The notes: generated by a model from the sequence alone, not told the origin. A stretch of 64,000 nucleotides of DNA from G963665925 sp963665925 (GCA_963665925.1 OY762511.1:62001-126000); one strand, 5' to 3'. Positions 41,091 through 50,124 are shown, counted from the first letter of the stretch. Program-made: numbers and translations.

Positions 41091-42260
41091 CTAGTCGTCA
41101 TCATCATCGTCATCATGATCATCATGGTCGTCATCATCATCATGGTCGTCATCATCGTCATCGTATTCATAATGGCCATCATCATCATAATTGTCATCAT
41201 CTGTGTAGACTGCCGGTGTCTCATCGACTCCATTTGTCGTATCTGGAGCTGTAGTCTTTTCGGTATTCCCAGTTGTATCACCACTGTTCTGCTTAATTAG
41301 ACCCGTCCCCTGTCCAAAGCCAGCATTTGTATTTTTGACGGAAATGCTCTTCACTGACAAGTCTTGAACCTCATAGATTCCATCAACATCATGCCTGATC
41401 AGGTCTACCCCCAAGGCTTCCATGAGTTCTGCCGCAGATACATACGGGTTCCCGTCAAGCAGGCGTATTTCAATATCTTTTGTCAATGTATCGTAAGTCA
41501 ATGCCCGAGCATCCAAATCCATGGCAATTGCCAGATCATTTGCCTCTATCAATCCCTTATGCTGGTCTAGCTCCCACGTGAAGGTGATATCAAAAACCTG
41601 TGCCAAGTCATTTACGCCGATGAATGTGTCCGTTTCGGAATGAAGAATTGGCGATTGCAGTTTTGATGTCAGACCAGCTCCTATGAAGTTTTCATAAGTA
41701 ATAAGAGCATAGTCCTGAGTGAGGGGCTGCAATCCTTCCACCTTGTCATCAAAGGCATTTCGCTGCGCCGCTGTATAATCTGCCACATTGAACGCAATGC
41801 TCTCTGCACGTGCTTCCTGGGCCGAAACCATACCGGATTCGATCTGAAGCTGTAGACCAGCCGCCTTGTCTTCGTACTGCCTTATCATTTCCGAAGCGAT
41901 TTCAAGGGTCTTTGTATTTGGTGTTTCTTTCATCTGCTCGTCTGAAACATATCCTTGAATCCGCATTACAATGTCCATATTCTTCTGCAACTCCTGCTGC
42001 AGCTTTCGCTGTTCCAGATTAATTGCGTTTAGGTCATCCAGAAGACGCACCCGCTCTTTTTCATGGTCAGCAGCCAGTTTTTCTGCAGCTGCTTTTGCCG
42101 CAGCAGCATTAGAGGTGCTGGAGGAAGACGATGTGCCCTTCTTGGTTGCACTCGCTACCACATCTACGACCTTATAGGTATCCTGCCTTCCCAGCTGCGC
42201 ATAGCTGCCAACACTCGAAACAAGCAGCAGCACCGTTAAAATTGCCCCTATTCTTCTCAT
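41091..42260 (-). CDS. Secreted coiled-coil protein with Asp/His-rich C-terminal tail
   Basis: 389 residues. Signal peptide (IGAILTVLLLVSSVGSYAQ), Ser/Ala-rich segment, long coiled coil (about 52-150: KLAADHEKERVRLLDDLNAI and on), a region like the copper-amine-oxidase N-terminal fold (about 195-310: VNDLAQVFDITFTWELDQHK; GNPYVSAAELMEALGVDL), Thr-rich linker, then a 35-residue tail of Asp with His and Tyr. The tail is coded by nearly pure GAT/GAC triplets and could bind divalent metal. The stop is only 14 bases from the apbE terminator. Function unknown. Confidence 0.75.
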   Translation of the reverse strand: MRRIGAILTVLLLVSSVGSYAQLGRQDTYKVVDVVASATKKGTSSSSSTSNAAAAKAAAEKLAADHEKERVRLLDDLNAINLEQRKLQQELQKNMDIVMRIQGYVSDEQMKETPNTKTLEIASEMIRQYEDKAAGLQLQIESGMVSAQEARAESIAFNVADYTAAQRNAFDDKVEGLQPLTQDYALITYENFIGAGLTSKLQSPILHSETDTFIGVNDLAQVFDITFTWELDQHKGLIEANDLAIAMDLDARALTYDTLTKDIEIRLLDGNPYVSAAELMEALGVDLIRHDVDGIYEVQDLSVKSISVKNTNAGFGQGTGLIKQNSGDTTGNTEKTTAPDTTNGVDETPAVYTDDDNYDDDGHYEYDDDDDDHDDDDDHDDHDDDDDDD

Positions 42261-42285
42261 TCCCCATATACCTCCTTAGATATAA

Positions 42286-42325
42286 AAAGACCACTATAAT
42301 ATATAAAATACACTATAATGGTCCT
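42286..42325 (-). terminator. Terminator of degV gene
   Basis: GGACCATTATAGTG/TATTATAGTGGTC imperfect stem with TTTTTATATC tail on the minus strand, 45 bases after the stop of the DegV gene. Also just upstream of the coiled-coil protein gene. Confidence 0.75.
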
Positions 42326-42367
42326 TATTAATCATTTTATTTTTTGCAGTACAGCCATGCCCGGACG

Positions 42368-43246
42368 CTACTCTTCTCGCTTACCGCCTACAAAGGCTAT
42401 GGCCAGCATATCTGGACCAACATGGGTTGCTATGGTATGGGCCAGGTTTGAAATGACAATGTCCTTTTCATCGACCTTGTCACTGATCATCGATTTCAGA
42501 GTATGTGCTTCATTGACGCAGTTTCCATGACCAATCAGCACCTTGCCTGTTGCATCGGAGTTCAAATGCTGGTCAAGTTTGCTTGCAAGGAACTTAATTG
42601 ATTTTTTTCTGCCCCTGATGTTCTGATAAAGCTTCAGTTTGCCCTCATGATCTACAGTCAGAATCGGCTTTATACTGAGCAGGGTTCCGATTTTCGCCAC
42701 AGCGGGTGAGATTCGACCCCCATTTTTCAAATATTCCAAGTTGTCTACTGCAAACCAGTGCTGTGTATTAAACTTGTTCTCTTCAATCCAACTCATGATT
42801 TCATCAGAACTTTTTCTTTTTTGAATCATACTGATTGCATGCATGACAAGAACGCCTTGTCCAATAGATGCTGAAACAATATCAGGGATATGTATTTTTG
42901 CATCTGGATACTTTTCCATAACCATGTTTTTCGCGAGCAACGCATTGTTCATTGTGCCGCTCAGACCTGATGAAAGTCCAATATAGATGGTTTCTTTTGA
43001 ATCAAGATGGTTTTTTATGAAAATCTCTTCAAAAACAAGTGGCGAAATTTGAGAAGTGCTCGCCATTGAACCGGTTCTGATTTTATCGTAAAAGGCTCCT
43101 AAATCTGTTTTTTCCCCTAAATCATCTAAAAAATCCATGTCATCTATATGAATTGGCATGCCGACAAGTTCCACATGATTACAGTTTCGCTTCATGTAGT
43201 CCAGTGGCAAGTCACAACATGAATCCGTTAATACTTTGATTGTCAT
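42368..43246 (-). CDS. DegV family protein (fatty-acid-binding fold)
   Basis: 292 residues. IKVLTDSCCDLPLDYMKRN at the start, GSMASTSQISPLVFEE (loop contacting the ligand carboxylate) and IYIGLSSGLSGTMNNAL, SIKPILTVDHEGKLKLYQNI, and IAFVGGKREE are DegV signatures. In related species such proteins (FakB) bind fatty acids for phosphorylation by FakA; no FakA is nearby. ATG 43244-43246 has TTGGAGGCG upstream. Lies 21 bases after an HxlR gene, so may be co-transcribed. Confidence 0.93.
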   Translation of the reverse strand: MTIKVLTDSCCDLPLDYMKRNCNHVELVGMPIHIDDMDFLDDLGEKTDLGAFYDKIRTGSMASTSQISPLVFEEIFIKNHLDSKETIYIGLSSGLSGTMNNALLAKNMVMEKYPDAKIHIPDIVSASIGQGVLVMHAISMIQKRKSSDEIMSWIEENKFNTQHWFAVDNLEYLKNGGRISPAVAKIGTLLSIKPILTVDHEGKLKLYQNIRGRKKSIKFLASKLDQHLNSDATGKVLIGHGNCVNEAHTLKSMISDKVDEKDIVISNLAHTIATHVGPDMLAIAFVGGKREE

Positions 43247-43267
43247 ATACGCCTCCAAGAAATCAAA

Positions 43268-43603
43268 TCACTCAACTTCTTCTGTTTCTTCTTTCCATCT
43301 GTTGTACTTCTTGCCCCACGCTTGAAGTGTTTCCAGAGCCTGCTCCATCGACTGACCGATATCTGTCAAAGTGTATTCAACACGTGCCGGAACCTCCGCA
43401 TAGATACATCTGCGCACGATTCCCTTTGTTTCCAAATCACGCAGCGCATTTGTGAGCATTTTCTGCGTAATTTCTGGCATGCACCTTTTCAGCTCATTAA
43501 AGCGCTTTTCGCCATCCATCAGGTGAAACAAGATCTGTGTTTTCCACTTTCCGCCCATGGCAGCCCATGCCGCCTCTAGTCCATCAGTCATTCTCTGAGT
43601 CAT
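43268..43603 (-). CDS. HxlR family transcriptional regulator
   Basis: 111 residues. The winged-helix domain has WAAMGGKWKTQILFHLMDGE, RFNELKRCMPEITQKMLTNA and VEYTLTDIGQSMEQALETLQ, the full HxlR pattern. Such proteins respond to redox or small electrophiles. No N-terminal Cys is present, so a redox mechanism is not supported. Its target is unknown; the DegV gene follows by 21 bases. Upstream lies the repeat-A copy at 43694-43886, so its promoter must be in the 90 bases between. Confidence 0.92.
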   Translation of the reverse strand: MTQRMTDGLEAAWAAMGGKWKTQILFHLMDGEKRFNELKRCMPEITQKMLTNALRDLETKGIVRRCIYAEVPARVEYTLTDIGQSMEQALETLQAWGKKYNRWKEETEEVE

Positions 43604-43693
43604 TTCACCCTCCTATACATTTAGTATACTTTTTATACCAGCACCATCATATTATACTGTATTCATCCGTCATTGCCAAGAGAACAAAAAAAA

Positions 43694-43886
43694 AGAGGCT
43701 GTGTATCAGCCGCTTAGGTTGTTGACAAAGTCAACACAATCCAGACTGTTGAAAACTTCGAAAGTCAAGGCGCGGATGAAATCCGCTCTAGGAGCGTACT
43801 CCAGTACGTGACTAGAGCGGATTTCATCCAGCAACGCAGGATTTCGGAGTTTGTCAACAGTCTGAGAGGCTGTATATCAGCCTCTT
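43694..43886. repeat. Repeat A, copy 1: fold-back element between duplicated terminator hairpins
   Basis: The core (43742-43864) starts CAGACTGTTGAAAACTTCGA and ends with its near-inverse TTTCGGAGTTTGTCAACAGT. Inside is an 18-base palindrome, GATGAAATCCGCTCTAG/CTAGAGCGGATTTCATC, around a CGTAC/GTACG stem. A GTTGACAAAGTCAAC hairpin precedes it at about 43720. On each side lies a copy of the kinase terminator hairpin: AGAGGCTGTGTATCAGCC (43694-43711) and AGAGGCTGTATATCAGCC (43865-43882). Only the distal copy keeps the T run, so the terminator of the kinase gene seems split by the insertion. Copy 2 is at 61425-61680. Confidence 0.88.
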
Positions 43887-43887
43887 C

Positions 43888-45267
43888 TTAAACATGCATT
43901 TCAATGATGAACATAGCACCGCCCTGAGGTCTGTTTTCCGCCCAAACCTGTCCATCGTGTCTTTCTATTATTGTTTGAGTAAGCGCAAGCCCAATGCCGG
44001 TTCCGCCTTTTCGCCCCTTATAGAACCGTTCGAAAATCCGCTCGATTTCACCAGGTTCAAAGCCTGGACCATCGTCAAATATTTCAATTCTGTGCCGATT
44101 CCCAAGGGTTTGTGCTCTAATGCCAATTCGTTCATTGGCGTACCTTGCACAGTTCCCAAGTATATTGATAAAGGCCCGGGTCATTTTGTCCACGTCATAA
44201 GCGCCGGCGCCATCATCCTGAATATCCAGTTCCACATGTACGGTATTCTTGTCAAATACCGGCTGCATGGTTCTGACAGCACCACGAAGTATTTCTCCAA
44301 TTTTTGCCTCAGACAGCCTGAAGGACTCCTGTTCGTCATCCAGTTTTGTCAGAAGAATCATTTCCTCTACAATTTTTTTGAGCCGCTGACTCTCTTCAAT
44401 GATAATATCCAAACTTTCCTCTTCTTCACCAACGCCATCCTTTATGGCTTCCGCGTATCCCTGTATGGACATAAGCGGGGTTTTCAGCTCGTGTGATGCA
44501 TTTTGAAAGAATTTCTTCTGCTGACTGTGATAAGTTTGAATTTTTATCGCCATTTTTTTGAAGGTGTCATAGAGCTCCTCAATTTCATCACCAGTGTGGA
44601 TATCCATATCTTCTACCGGTTCATCGAAGGAATAGGAACTCATGGCATGTCCCAGCAGGCGAATGGGTCTTCCAATCATACGCTGGAAGAAAAGGCTGAT
44701 CAGCAGGGCCAGAACCGCACCCACTCCGAAGCTTATTGTAAATACTGTGAAGCCGATTTTTCGCATCCCGACAACTTCATCCACTGCAGTATACAGAATG
44801 ACATATCCGATATTTCTGTCTGCGACAACCAGGGGCTCCCGCTTGAAAATATACTCCGTGTTGTTGACGGCAGACTCCGCAATTTCACGCAGCGATTCAA
44901 AGGTCAAATCGCGCTCGGACGCATAGCGAATTTTGCCCTGATTGGTTACAATGGCAATTTTGGAGTCAAAAAAACGCCCTGCCAGCCTGATTTCATTTGC
45001 AAAGCGCGCCTGAACAATGGTCTCTGCGACACGCTCCAAATCCCTTGCCCGAGGCACTTTTTCCGATTCATGGACTAGCTGCAGAATTTGTGTTGCTTCT
45101 TCGTCCAAGCTCTGCACTGCCTTGTTGACCAGATAGGCCCTGGAAATATTGTTGTAGACTGTAAGACTCATTACAAAAACAACAAGCAGGATAATCAGAT
45201 AGGATGATAGCAGCTTACGTCCTATGGTCGTTTTCAATTTTGAATTACTTTTCGATTTTGTATCCAT
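43888..45267 (-). CDS. Sensor histidine kinase (OmpR-partner type)
   Basis: 459 residues. Two membrane helices (LLSSYLIILLVVFVMSLTVY and VFTISFGVGAVLALLISLFF) flank an extracytoplasmic sensor domain (residues 45-170). HAMP follows (RMIGRPIRLLGHAMSSYSFD). HisKA motif FFQNASHELKTPLMSIQGYA with the phospho-His, and ATPase boxes NILGNCARYANE, FDDGPGFEPGEIERIF, GGTGIGLALTQTI. The stimulus is unknown. ATG 45265-45267 has GTGTGGGG upstream, overlapping the response regulator gene by 23 bases. The stop is followed by repeat A copy 1. Confidence 0.93.
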   Translation of the reverse strand: MDTKSKSNSKLKTTIGRKLLSSYLIILLVVFVMSLTVYNNISRAYLVNKAVQSLDEEATQILQLVHESEKVPRARDLERVAETIVQARFANEIRLAGRFFDSKIAIVTNQGKIRYASERDLTFESLREIAESAVNNTEYIFKREPLVVADRNIGYVILYTAVDEVVGMRKIGFTVFTISFGVGAVLALLISLFFQRMIGRPIRLLGHAMSSYSFDEPVEDMDIHTGDEIEELYDTFKKMAIKIQTYHSQQKKFFQNASHELKTPLMSIQGYAEAIKDGVGEEEESLDIIIEESQRLKKIVEEMILLTKLDDEQESFRLSEAKIGEILRGAVRTMQPVFDKNTVHVELDIQDDGAGAYDVDKMTRAFINILGNCARYANERIGIRAQTLGNRHRIEIFDDGPGFEPGEIERIFERFYKGRKGGTGIGLALTQTIIERHDGQVWAENRPQGGAMFIIEMHV

Positions 45268-45919
45268 ATCCCCACACCGTTTCAATGGTCAGCTCCGCAT
45301 TTTCAGCCTTTAGCTTCTTGCGAAGACGTTTCACCAAGTCATCAATCACCCGTATATCTCCGAGATAATCATATCCCCACACTTTTTCAATAAGACCCTC
45401 GCGTGTAAAGGGCAGCCCCGCATTGGTCGCTAAAAATTCAAAGAGCTCATACTCCTTTGTGGTGAGCTTTAGGGGCACATCCCCCACCAGCACTTCCCTT
45501 TTTTCTGAAATCACTGAGACATCCTTTACCGTCAGATGCATCACCTGTGTTTCAGCCTTGTTCATGCGTTTGAAGATGTTTTTTATGCGCACCATCAGTT
45601 CACGCGGACTGAAGGGCTTGGAGAGATAATCATCAGCGCCAATCTCAAGACCGATGATTCTGTCGAACTCATCATCCCGTGCCGTCACAAATACAATGGG
45701 CACCTCTGAGTGCTTCCGTATTTCCTTGCATAGCTCTATGCCATCAATCCCCGGCATATTGATATCCAGAACAATCAGGTCCGGATTCTTTTCATGGATC
45801 TTTGACAATATGCTCAGACCATCTTCAAAGGTCGTGACCGCATACCCCTCCTTTTCAAGGTACTTCTTGATCAAATCTCTGATATTCTGCTCATCGTCGA
45901 CAACAAATATATGTTTCAT
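45245..45919 (-). CDS. OmpR/PhoB family response regulator
   Basis: 224 residues. Receiver domain with acid pocket (IFVVDDEQNIRDLI), phospho-Asp in DLIVLDINMPGIDG, and KPFSPRELMVRIKNIFKR; then a winged-helix DNA-binding domain (KLTTKEYELFEFLATNAGLP...VIDDLVKRLRKKL...VWGYGYKIEK). ATG 45917-45919 has TGGAGGT 5 bases upstream. Overlaps the kinase gene by 23 bases, so both are made together. Target genes are not known from the sequence. Confidence 0.95.
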   Translation of the reverse strand: MKHIFVVDDEQNIRDLIKKYLEKEGYAVTTFEDGLSILSKIHEKNPDLIVLDINMPGIDGIELCKEIRKHSEVPIVFVTARDDEFDRIIGLEIGADDYLSKPFSPRELMVRIKNIFKRMNKAETQVMHLTVKDVSVISEKREVLVGDVPLKLTTKEYELFEFLATNAGLPFTREGLIEKVWGYDYLGDIRVIDDLVKRLRKKLKAENAELTIETVWGYGYKIEK

Positions 45920-46103
45920 GGGTACCTCCAGTTTATGCATACACCCGTTTATCTTCTCATTTGAAATAATTCTATAAATTTTTATGACTTTCCCTTGTTT
46001 TTACCCGTTTTGCTTTTCAATCCGCCCTTTTTTTGGTATACATATAATAATCTTTAGTCATTATATTATGAATTTATGTGAATTCTGTGGAAGGTGATTG
46101 CTT

Positions 46104-46760
46104 ATGGACCTAAGACAAATCAAATCAAAACTTACTGCACACAGGCTCGACGATACTTCTTCATATAGATATTACTCTGTTTTTGTTCCTTTTATCAGGA
46201 CAGAAAAGGGCATCCATTTACTCTACGAAGTGCGCTCGGAAAGTCTGCGTTCCCAACCAGGTGAAGTCTGCTTCCCAGGTGGGCGTATAGAAGCTGGTGA
46301 AAACCCTCAGATGACCGCCATTCGAGAAACCTGCGAAGAGCTTGGTGTTCAACCTGAGCAAATTGACGTATACGAAGAAATCGAGCCCCTGATTACCCCT
46401 TTCAATGTTGTGATTTATCTTTTTGTGGGCGAACTAAAGATCGATTCGATTGATTCCCTGAAGTTCAATCGTGATGAAGTTCAGCGCGTATTTACCGTAC
46501 CGGTGGATTTTTTCCTCGAAAACGATCCCGATGCCTATTATGTGGAGAGCCAATTCACATTTCCGGAGGATTTTCCTTTTCACAAGGTGCCAAAGGGCCG
46601 TTCCTACAACTGGCGAAACGGATACTACCCCATACTCTTCTATGATTATGGCGAAGAAGTGATTTGGGGACTTACAGCACGCATGACCAACAATCTGATG
46701 AAGACCCTGCGAGAACCTCTGCCTGGACCCTCCGTCCTCCTTGAGGAAACGTCATCATAA
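46104..46760 (+). CDS. NUDIX hydrolase, coenzyme A pyrophosphatase type
   Basis: 218 residues. Nudix box GGRIEAGENPQMTAIRETCEELGV spans residues about 58-81 (GX5EX7REUXEEXGU; all key Glu present). RSESLRSQPGEVCFPGG in front is the CoA-pyrophosphatase (NUDT7/YeaB) signature, so it probably splits CoA or acyl-CoA to 4'-phosphopantetheine and 3',5'-ADP. ATG 46104-46106 has GAAGGTGA upstream and is preferred over the TTG six bases earlier. Single gene on the plus strand with a strong terminator behind it. Confidence 0.9.
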   Translation: MDLRQIKSKLTAHRLDDTSSYRYYSVFVPFIRTEKGIHLLYEVRSESLRSQPGEVCFPGGRIEAGENPQMTAIRETCEELGVQPEQIDVYEEIEPLITPFNVVIYLFVGELKIDSIDSLKFNRDEVQRVFTVPVDFFLENDPDAYYVESQFTFPEDFPFHKVPKGRSYNWRNGYYPILFYDYGEEVIWGLTARMTNNLMKTLREPLPGPSVLLEETSS

Positions 46761-46788
46761 GTCTAAAATATGAGTTCAGTGAAAGAAT

Positions 46789-46816
46789 AAAGGGACTGCC
46801 TGTTTGGCAGTCCCTT
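46789..46816. terminator. Bidirectional terminator
   Basis: AAGGGACTGCC-TGTTT-GGCAGTCCCTT with a TATT tail, between the NUDIX gene and convergent menA. Confidence 0.9.
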
Positions 46817-46855
46817 ATTAAAATTAAGTCCATTCATTTATGGAATCTTTTCGCC

Positions 46856-47809
46856 TTATATCAATGATATAACAATCCCCGCGCATAATGTAACAAAAAG
46901 CGCTGCAGCAATCATGATAAAATTCTGCACGCTGGTAATGAAGGTTTCTGCTTTGGTCTGAACCGACCTGAACCTTTCAAGATTTCTCCTTAGAGGTATC
47001 AGCGTTACCAGCACCAGCAGGCAGGTCCATGGCAGCCAGCCGGCAAATACACCTGCGACGATGCTCAGGTAACCCCCATAATAAAGTCCAGAAAACAGGG
47101 AAAGCGCCTTGCGCTTGCCAATTACAAGCGGCAAGGTAAACCGCCTGTTCTCAAAATCATCCTCCATGTCACAGATGTTGTTGGCCAGCATGATATTTGC
47201 AATTCCCGCAATAAGCGGAAGACAGAGTATGATAATGCCCACGATTTCCACAAAATCAAAAGAAATGCTGACCCTGCCCCTGCCATACTCAAACGACAGA
47301 AGGCCCAGATCGTGTATATGGATGTACAAGCTTATAAAAGTGATGATTCCCCCCATTACACCGCCCGATATTATTTCACCGAAGGGGGTTCTCGAAATGG
47401 GAAAGGGACCCCAGGTATAGATGGCTGCAAAAAAGAATGAAATCATACCTAGCAGCAGAACGATGATATCCGTTCTTGCATAGAGTACGATTCCCAGAAC
47501 AGCAGATGCGCACGCCAGCATCATGATGGTCTGCACAACCTTCTTGGGGTCGAGTTCAAACTTCACGATGGCGTTGTGCTCTTCATAGTTGAACCCGTGG
47601 GTCTTGACAGCCTTTCTGAAGTCCATATAATTGTTCAGTGCTGTCGTTGCCATATCCAGAGCCAGCATGGCCACCAGCATTATTGCAAAGTTGATGGGAT
47701 CGAAGGCTGCGAAACGATACACCGCATAACTCGTTCCAACCAGAAATGGAAAGATACTTGCAACCTTGGTTGGCAGTTCAACGAGTTTAAGGAAGCTTTC
47801 AAGTGTCAT
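46856..47809 (-). CDS. menA: 1,4-dihydroxy-2-naphthoate polyprenyltransferase (MenA/DmkA-like)
   Basis: 317 residues, UbiA family, about eight membrane helices. Both Asp-rich motifs are present: NNYMDFRKAVKTHG near residue 60 and NICDMEDDFENRRFTLP near residue 215. The enzyme attaches a polyprenyl tail to dihydroxynaphthoate, giving demethylmenaquinone. No other men genes are in the window. Its start overlaps the stop of the CitB-like regulator (ATGA), and it lies with a polyprenyl diphosphate synthase, NDH-2 and flavoproteins, matching the DmkA gene of flavin-based electron-transfer loci. Confidence 0.9.
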   Translation of the reverse strand: MTLESFLKLVELPTKVASIFPFLVGTSYAVYRFAAFDPINFAIMLVAMLALDMATTALNNYMDFRKAVKTHGFNYEEHNAIVKFELDPKKVVQTIMMLACASAVLGIVLYARTDIIVLLLGMISFFFAAIYTWGPFPISRTPFGEIISGGVMGGIITFISLYIHIHDLGLLSFEYGRGRVSISFDFVEIVGIIILCLPLIAGIANIMLANNICDMEDDFENRRFTLPLVIGKRKALSLFSGLYYGGYLSIVAGVFAGWLPWTCLLVLVTLIPLRRNLERFRSVQTKAETFITSVQNFIMIAAALFVTLCAGIVISLI

Positions 47810-48516
47810 TCTACACCAACCTCTTCCCGATCCTTGTTGACTCGATACTTATTCCTGGGTCTTCCAACCTTGCCATATTCCAAATAGAGTTCAAGCTTGT
47901 TCTCGCATTCCATTTCATCGAGATACCTTCTGGCAGTAATTCTTGAAATTCCAAGAGCGTCAGCGACCTCTTGGGCTGTAAACCCAGCACTCGCATTGGA
48001 CCTTAAAAGGTTCAAGATATCCATATGGGTCTGGTTGACTTCGTCAATCTCATTTGGAACTTCCATTTCCATGTTTCTTGCCAGCTTGCAGCCTACGCTC
48101 ATACTGTCAATCACAGCCTGTTCCATTGCATCACTGCCCTCAAGGAGTCTTCGTTGCCGGCGGTACTTGGTCAGTGCCTCTTCAAAGCGTTCAAACTTGA
48201 AGGGCTTCACCAGATAGTCCACCGCCCCAAAACGGAAGGCGCGTTCAATGGTCTTGGGGTTTCTGTCTGCCGTAATGAAAATCACATCCACGTCTAGGTT
48301 CTGTTCCCTGAGCCACCTGATAATGTCGACACCCCGTCCGACTGAAAAAAAGATGTCCAGCAGAACCAGCTCCGGCTTCAGGGTGTTTATCTTTTGCTTG
48401 GCTGCCTCCAGGTCATTGGCACTTCCAACATGGTCAAAACCCTTGACCTTTTTCAGAAACCGCTCATTGATCTGCATGACCATCGGGTCGTCTTCAACAA
48501 TTAATGTACGAATCAT
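47806..48516 (-). CDS. CitB/DctR-type response regulator
   Basis: 236 residues. Receiver domain: IVEDDPMVMQINERF (acid pocket), ELVLLDIFFSVGRGVD with phospho-Asp, FGAVDYLVKPFKFERFEEAL. The C-terminal DNA-binding part has TAQEVADALGISRITARRYL, an HTH of the citrate/malate regulator type. It pairs with the CitA-like kinase at 48546-50111. ATG 48514-48516 has AAAGGATG upstream. It overlaps menA by 4 bases. Likely controls the electron-transfer genes around it; candidate sites are the TTTTGGTCA repeats at 53656 and 55965 (inferred). Confidence 0.92.
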   Translation of the reverse strand: MIRTLIVEDDPMVMQINERFLKKVKGFDHVGSANDLEAAKQKINTLKPELVLLDIFFSVGRGVDIIRWLREQNLDVDVIFITADRNPKTIERAFRFGAVDYLVKPFKFERFEEALTKYRRQRRLLEGSDAMEQAVIDSMSVGCKLARNMEMEVPNEIDEVNQTHMDILNLLRSNASAGFTAQEVADALGISRITARRYLDEMECENKLELYLEYGKVGRPRNKYRVNKDREEVGVE

Positions 48517-48545
48517 AGGTACACATCCTTTACTACATATACAGG

Positions 48546-50111
48546 TCACTTCCAAGGAATATGAATTCTGAAAACAGTTCCATTCATACTCTCCATTCTA
48601 ATCGAGCCGCCTGCATTTTCAACAATATCCCTAACGATGTTCAGCCCAAGCCCTCTGCTTTCAGCCTTACTTGTGATTCCACGTTCAAAGACACGTTCAC
48701 GAAGGTTTTCGTCCACACCCGGTCCATTGTCCTCAACAACCAGGTCTATCCCCGCTTCGCTCTCAACAATACGTACGTTTATAGTATCGCCCAGACCCGA
48801 CGCAAAGGCCTCCTGGGCATTGTCTATCAGATTGCCTATAACCGAGCAGAGCTCATCTTCGTGAAGCTCGTCCGGAAGCCTGGACAAATGTGATTCAGGT
48901 GAAATGTTCAGCACATACTTCGCTTCAGCAACCTGATTATACTTGGCAAGCAGAATTGCTGCAACATGTGTCTTTCTGATATTCTGGCTGAGAAGCGCTG
49001 CAAGATCAATACGTTTGCTCGATTCATCGGATATGAAATCAAGGGCTTCTCTTACCTCGTCCAATTGAAGCAGTCCAGAAATCGTCTGCAGTTTATTCAT
49101 GAATTCATGACTTTGCGCCCGAAGCGCATCTGTCATTTTCTTATACCCAATCAATTCCTCTGCCATCGCTTTGACGTCTGTCAGGTTTTCAAAACTGGAC
49201 ACGACACCGGAAAGATTTCCGTCGGGGTCGCGGGTGATCGTATGCGAACACATCAGATTGAGGTCCTGATGGATACGAAGCCCTTCGTTGTATACCGGGC
49301 TGCCTGATTCCATGACCCGCTCCACAACTCGCCCCAGTTTTGGTGTTCCCTCTCTGACATCCTTGCCTAAAAAGCTCGGTGAAAATCCGAACTCAGAAAT
49401 TGCAACCTTGTTGATCCAAATTATTTTATAATTCCTGTCAACGGCTACGATCCCCAGCCGAAGACTTTCAAGAACAAGCTCTCTCTGTCCAAGCAGCAGG
49501 GCGATTTCTTTCGGTTCAAGCCCGTAAGTGCTTCTCTTTATATTTCGTGCAAGTAGCGCCGCACCGATAACACCCACAAGTGCACCTGACAGAATCGCCA
49601 GATGTATCTTGTTCAAATAGGCTTCATTTTCACGATGCACCCGGTCGGTCAGAAGTCCAACTAAAACCGCCCCTACCTGCTCATCGTGGTAATACACAGG
49701 TACAAAAGCTCGAATTGCGGAAATCAGGACATTGCGGTCAGCTGAAACATAGGCCTCTCCAGTTTGCAGAACGCGTTCTTCACCGCCATTCTTGTATTTC
49801 TTACCAAGTCCATTTTCGTATGGATAGGTAAACTGCTTGCCTTCCATATCCATGACAATAATATACTGGAATCTGGTCTTTGATTTGATGCCTTCGATTT
49901 TTTCGTAAAGGGGCATGTAATCAAGGTCGTAAGCCAAGGTAGCTCCAACCTCCCTAAGTGACGCAATCGTCACGGCCATATCCATGGCATTATTACCCAT
50001 CTGATTTTCCAGGGTGTTTTGATAATGCTCTCCAATCATAAAAGCCATTGTGCCAAATACAACCAGAAGCATTACACCCATGATGATGGTAATCTTATTT
50101 TGCAGATTCAT
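48546..50111 (-). CDS. CitA/DcuS-type sensor histidine kinase
   Basis: 521 residues. N-terminal helix (ITIIMGVMLLVVFGTMAFMI), extracytoplasmic single PDC/Cache-like sensor domain (residues 35-170: TIASLREVGATLAYDLDYMP; IVMDMEGKQFTYP), second helix, PAS domain (VLESLRLGIVAVDRNYKIIW...), phospho-His in RAQSHEFMNKLQTISGLLQL, and ATPase boxes NLIDNAQEAFAS, VEDNGPGVDENLRERVFERG, SRGLGLNIVRDIVENAGG. Ligand unknown. The start is uncertain: the chosen ATG fits the usual kinase N-terminus, but the frame opens earlier at 50168, overlapping the FMN-binding gene. Lies in the electron-transfer locus. Confidence 0.88.
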   Translation of the reverse strand: MNLQNKITIIMGVMLLVVFGTMAFMIGEHYQNTLENQMGNNAMDMAVTIASLREVGATLAYDLDYMPLYEKIEGIKSKTRFQYIIVMDMEGKQFTYPYENGLGKKYKNGGEERVLQTGEAYVSADRNVLISAIRAFVPVYYHDEQVGAVLVGLLTDRVHRENEAYLNKIHLAILSGALVGVIGAALLARNIKRSTYGLEPKEIALLLGQRELVLESLRLGIVAVDRNYKIIWINKVAISEFGFSPSFLGKDVREGTPKLGRVVERVMESGSPVYNEGLRIHQDLNLMCSHTITRDPDGNLSGVVSSFENLTDVKAMAEELIGYKKMTDALRAQSHEFMNKLQTISGLLQLDEVREALDFISDESSKRIDLAALLSQNIRKTHVAAILLAKYNQVAEAKYVLNISPESHLSRLPDELHEDELCSVIGNLIDNAQEAFASGLGDTINVRIVESEAGIDLVVEDNGPGVDENLRERVFERGITSKAESRGLGLNIVRDIVENAGGSIRMESMNGTVFRIHIPWK

Positions 50112-50124
50112 GAAACCACTGAAC

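Noticed and set aside
41060..41300. Plus-strand His- or Ile-rich frames opposite the Asp/His tail
   Set aside because: They are the antisense readings of the GAT/GAC triplet tract and have no ribosome site.
42368..43603. Fatty-acid kinase operon (FakA-FakB)
   Set aside because: Only the DegV-type (FakB-like) protein is present, with no FakA-like kinase in the window.
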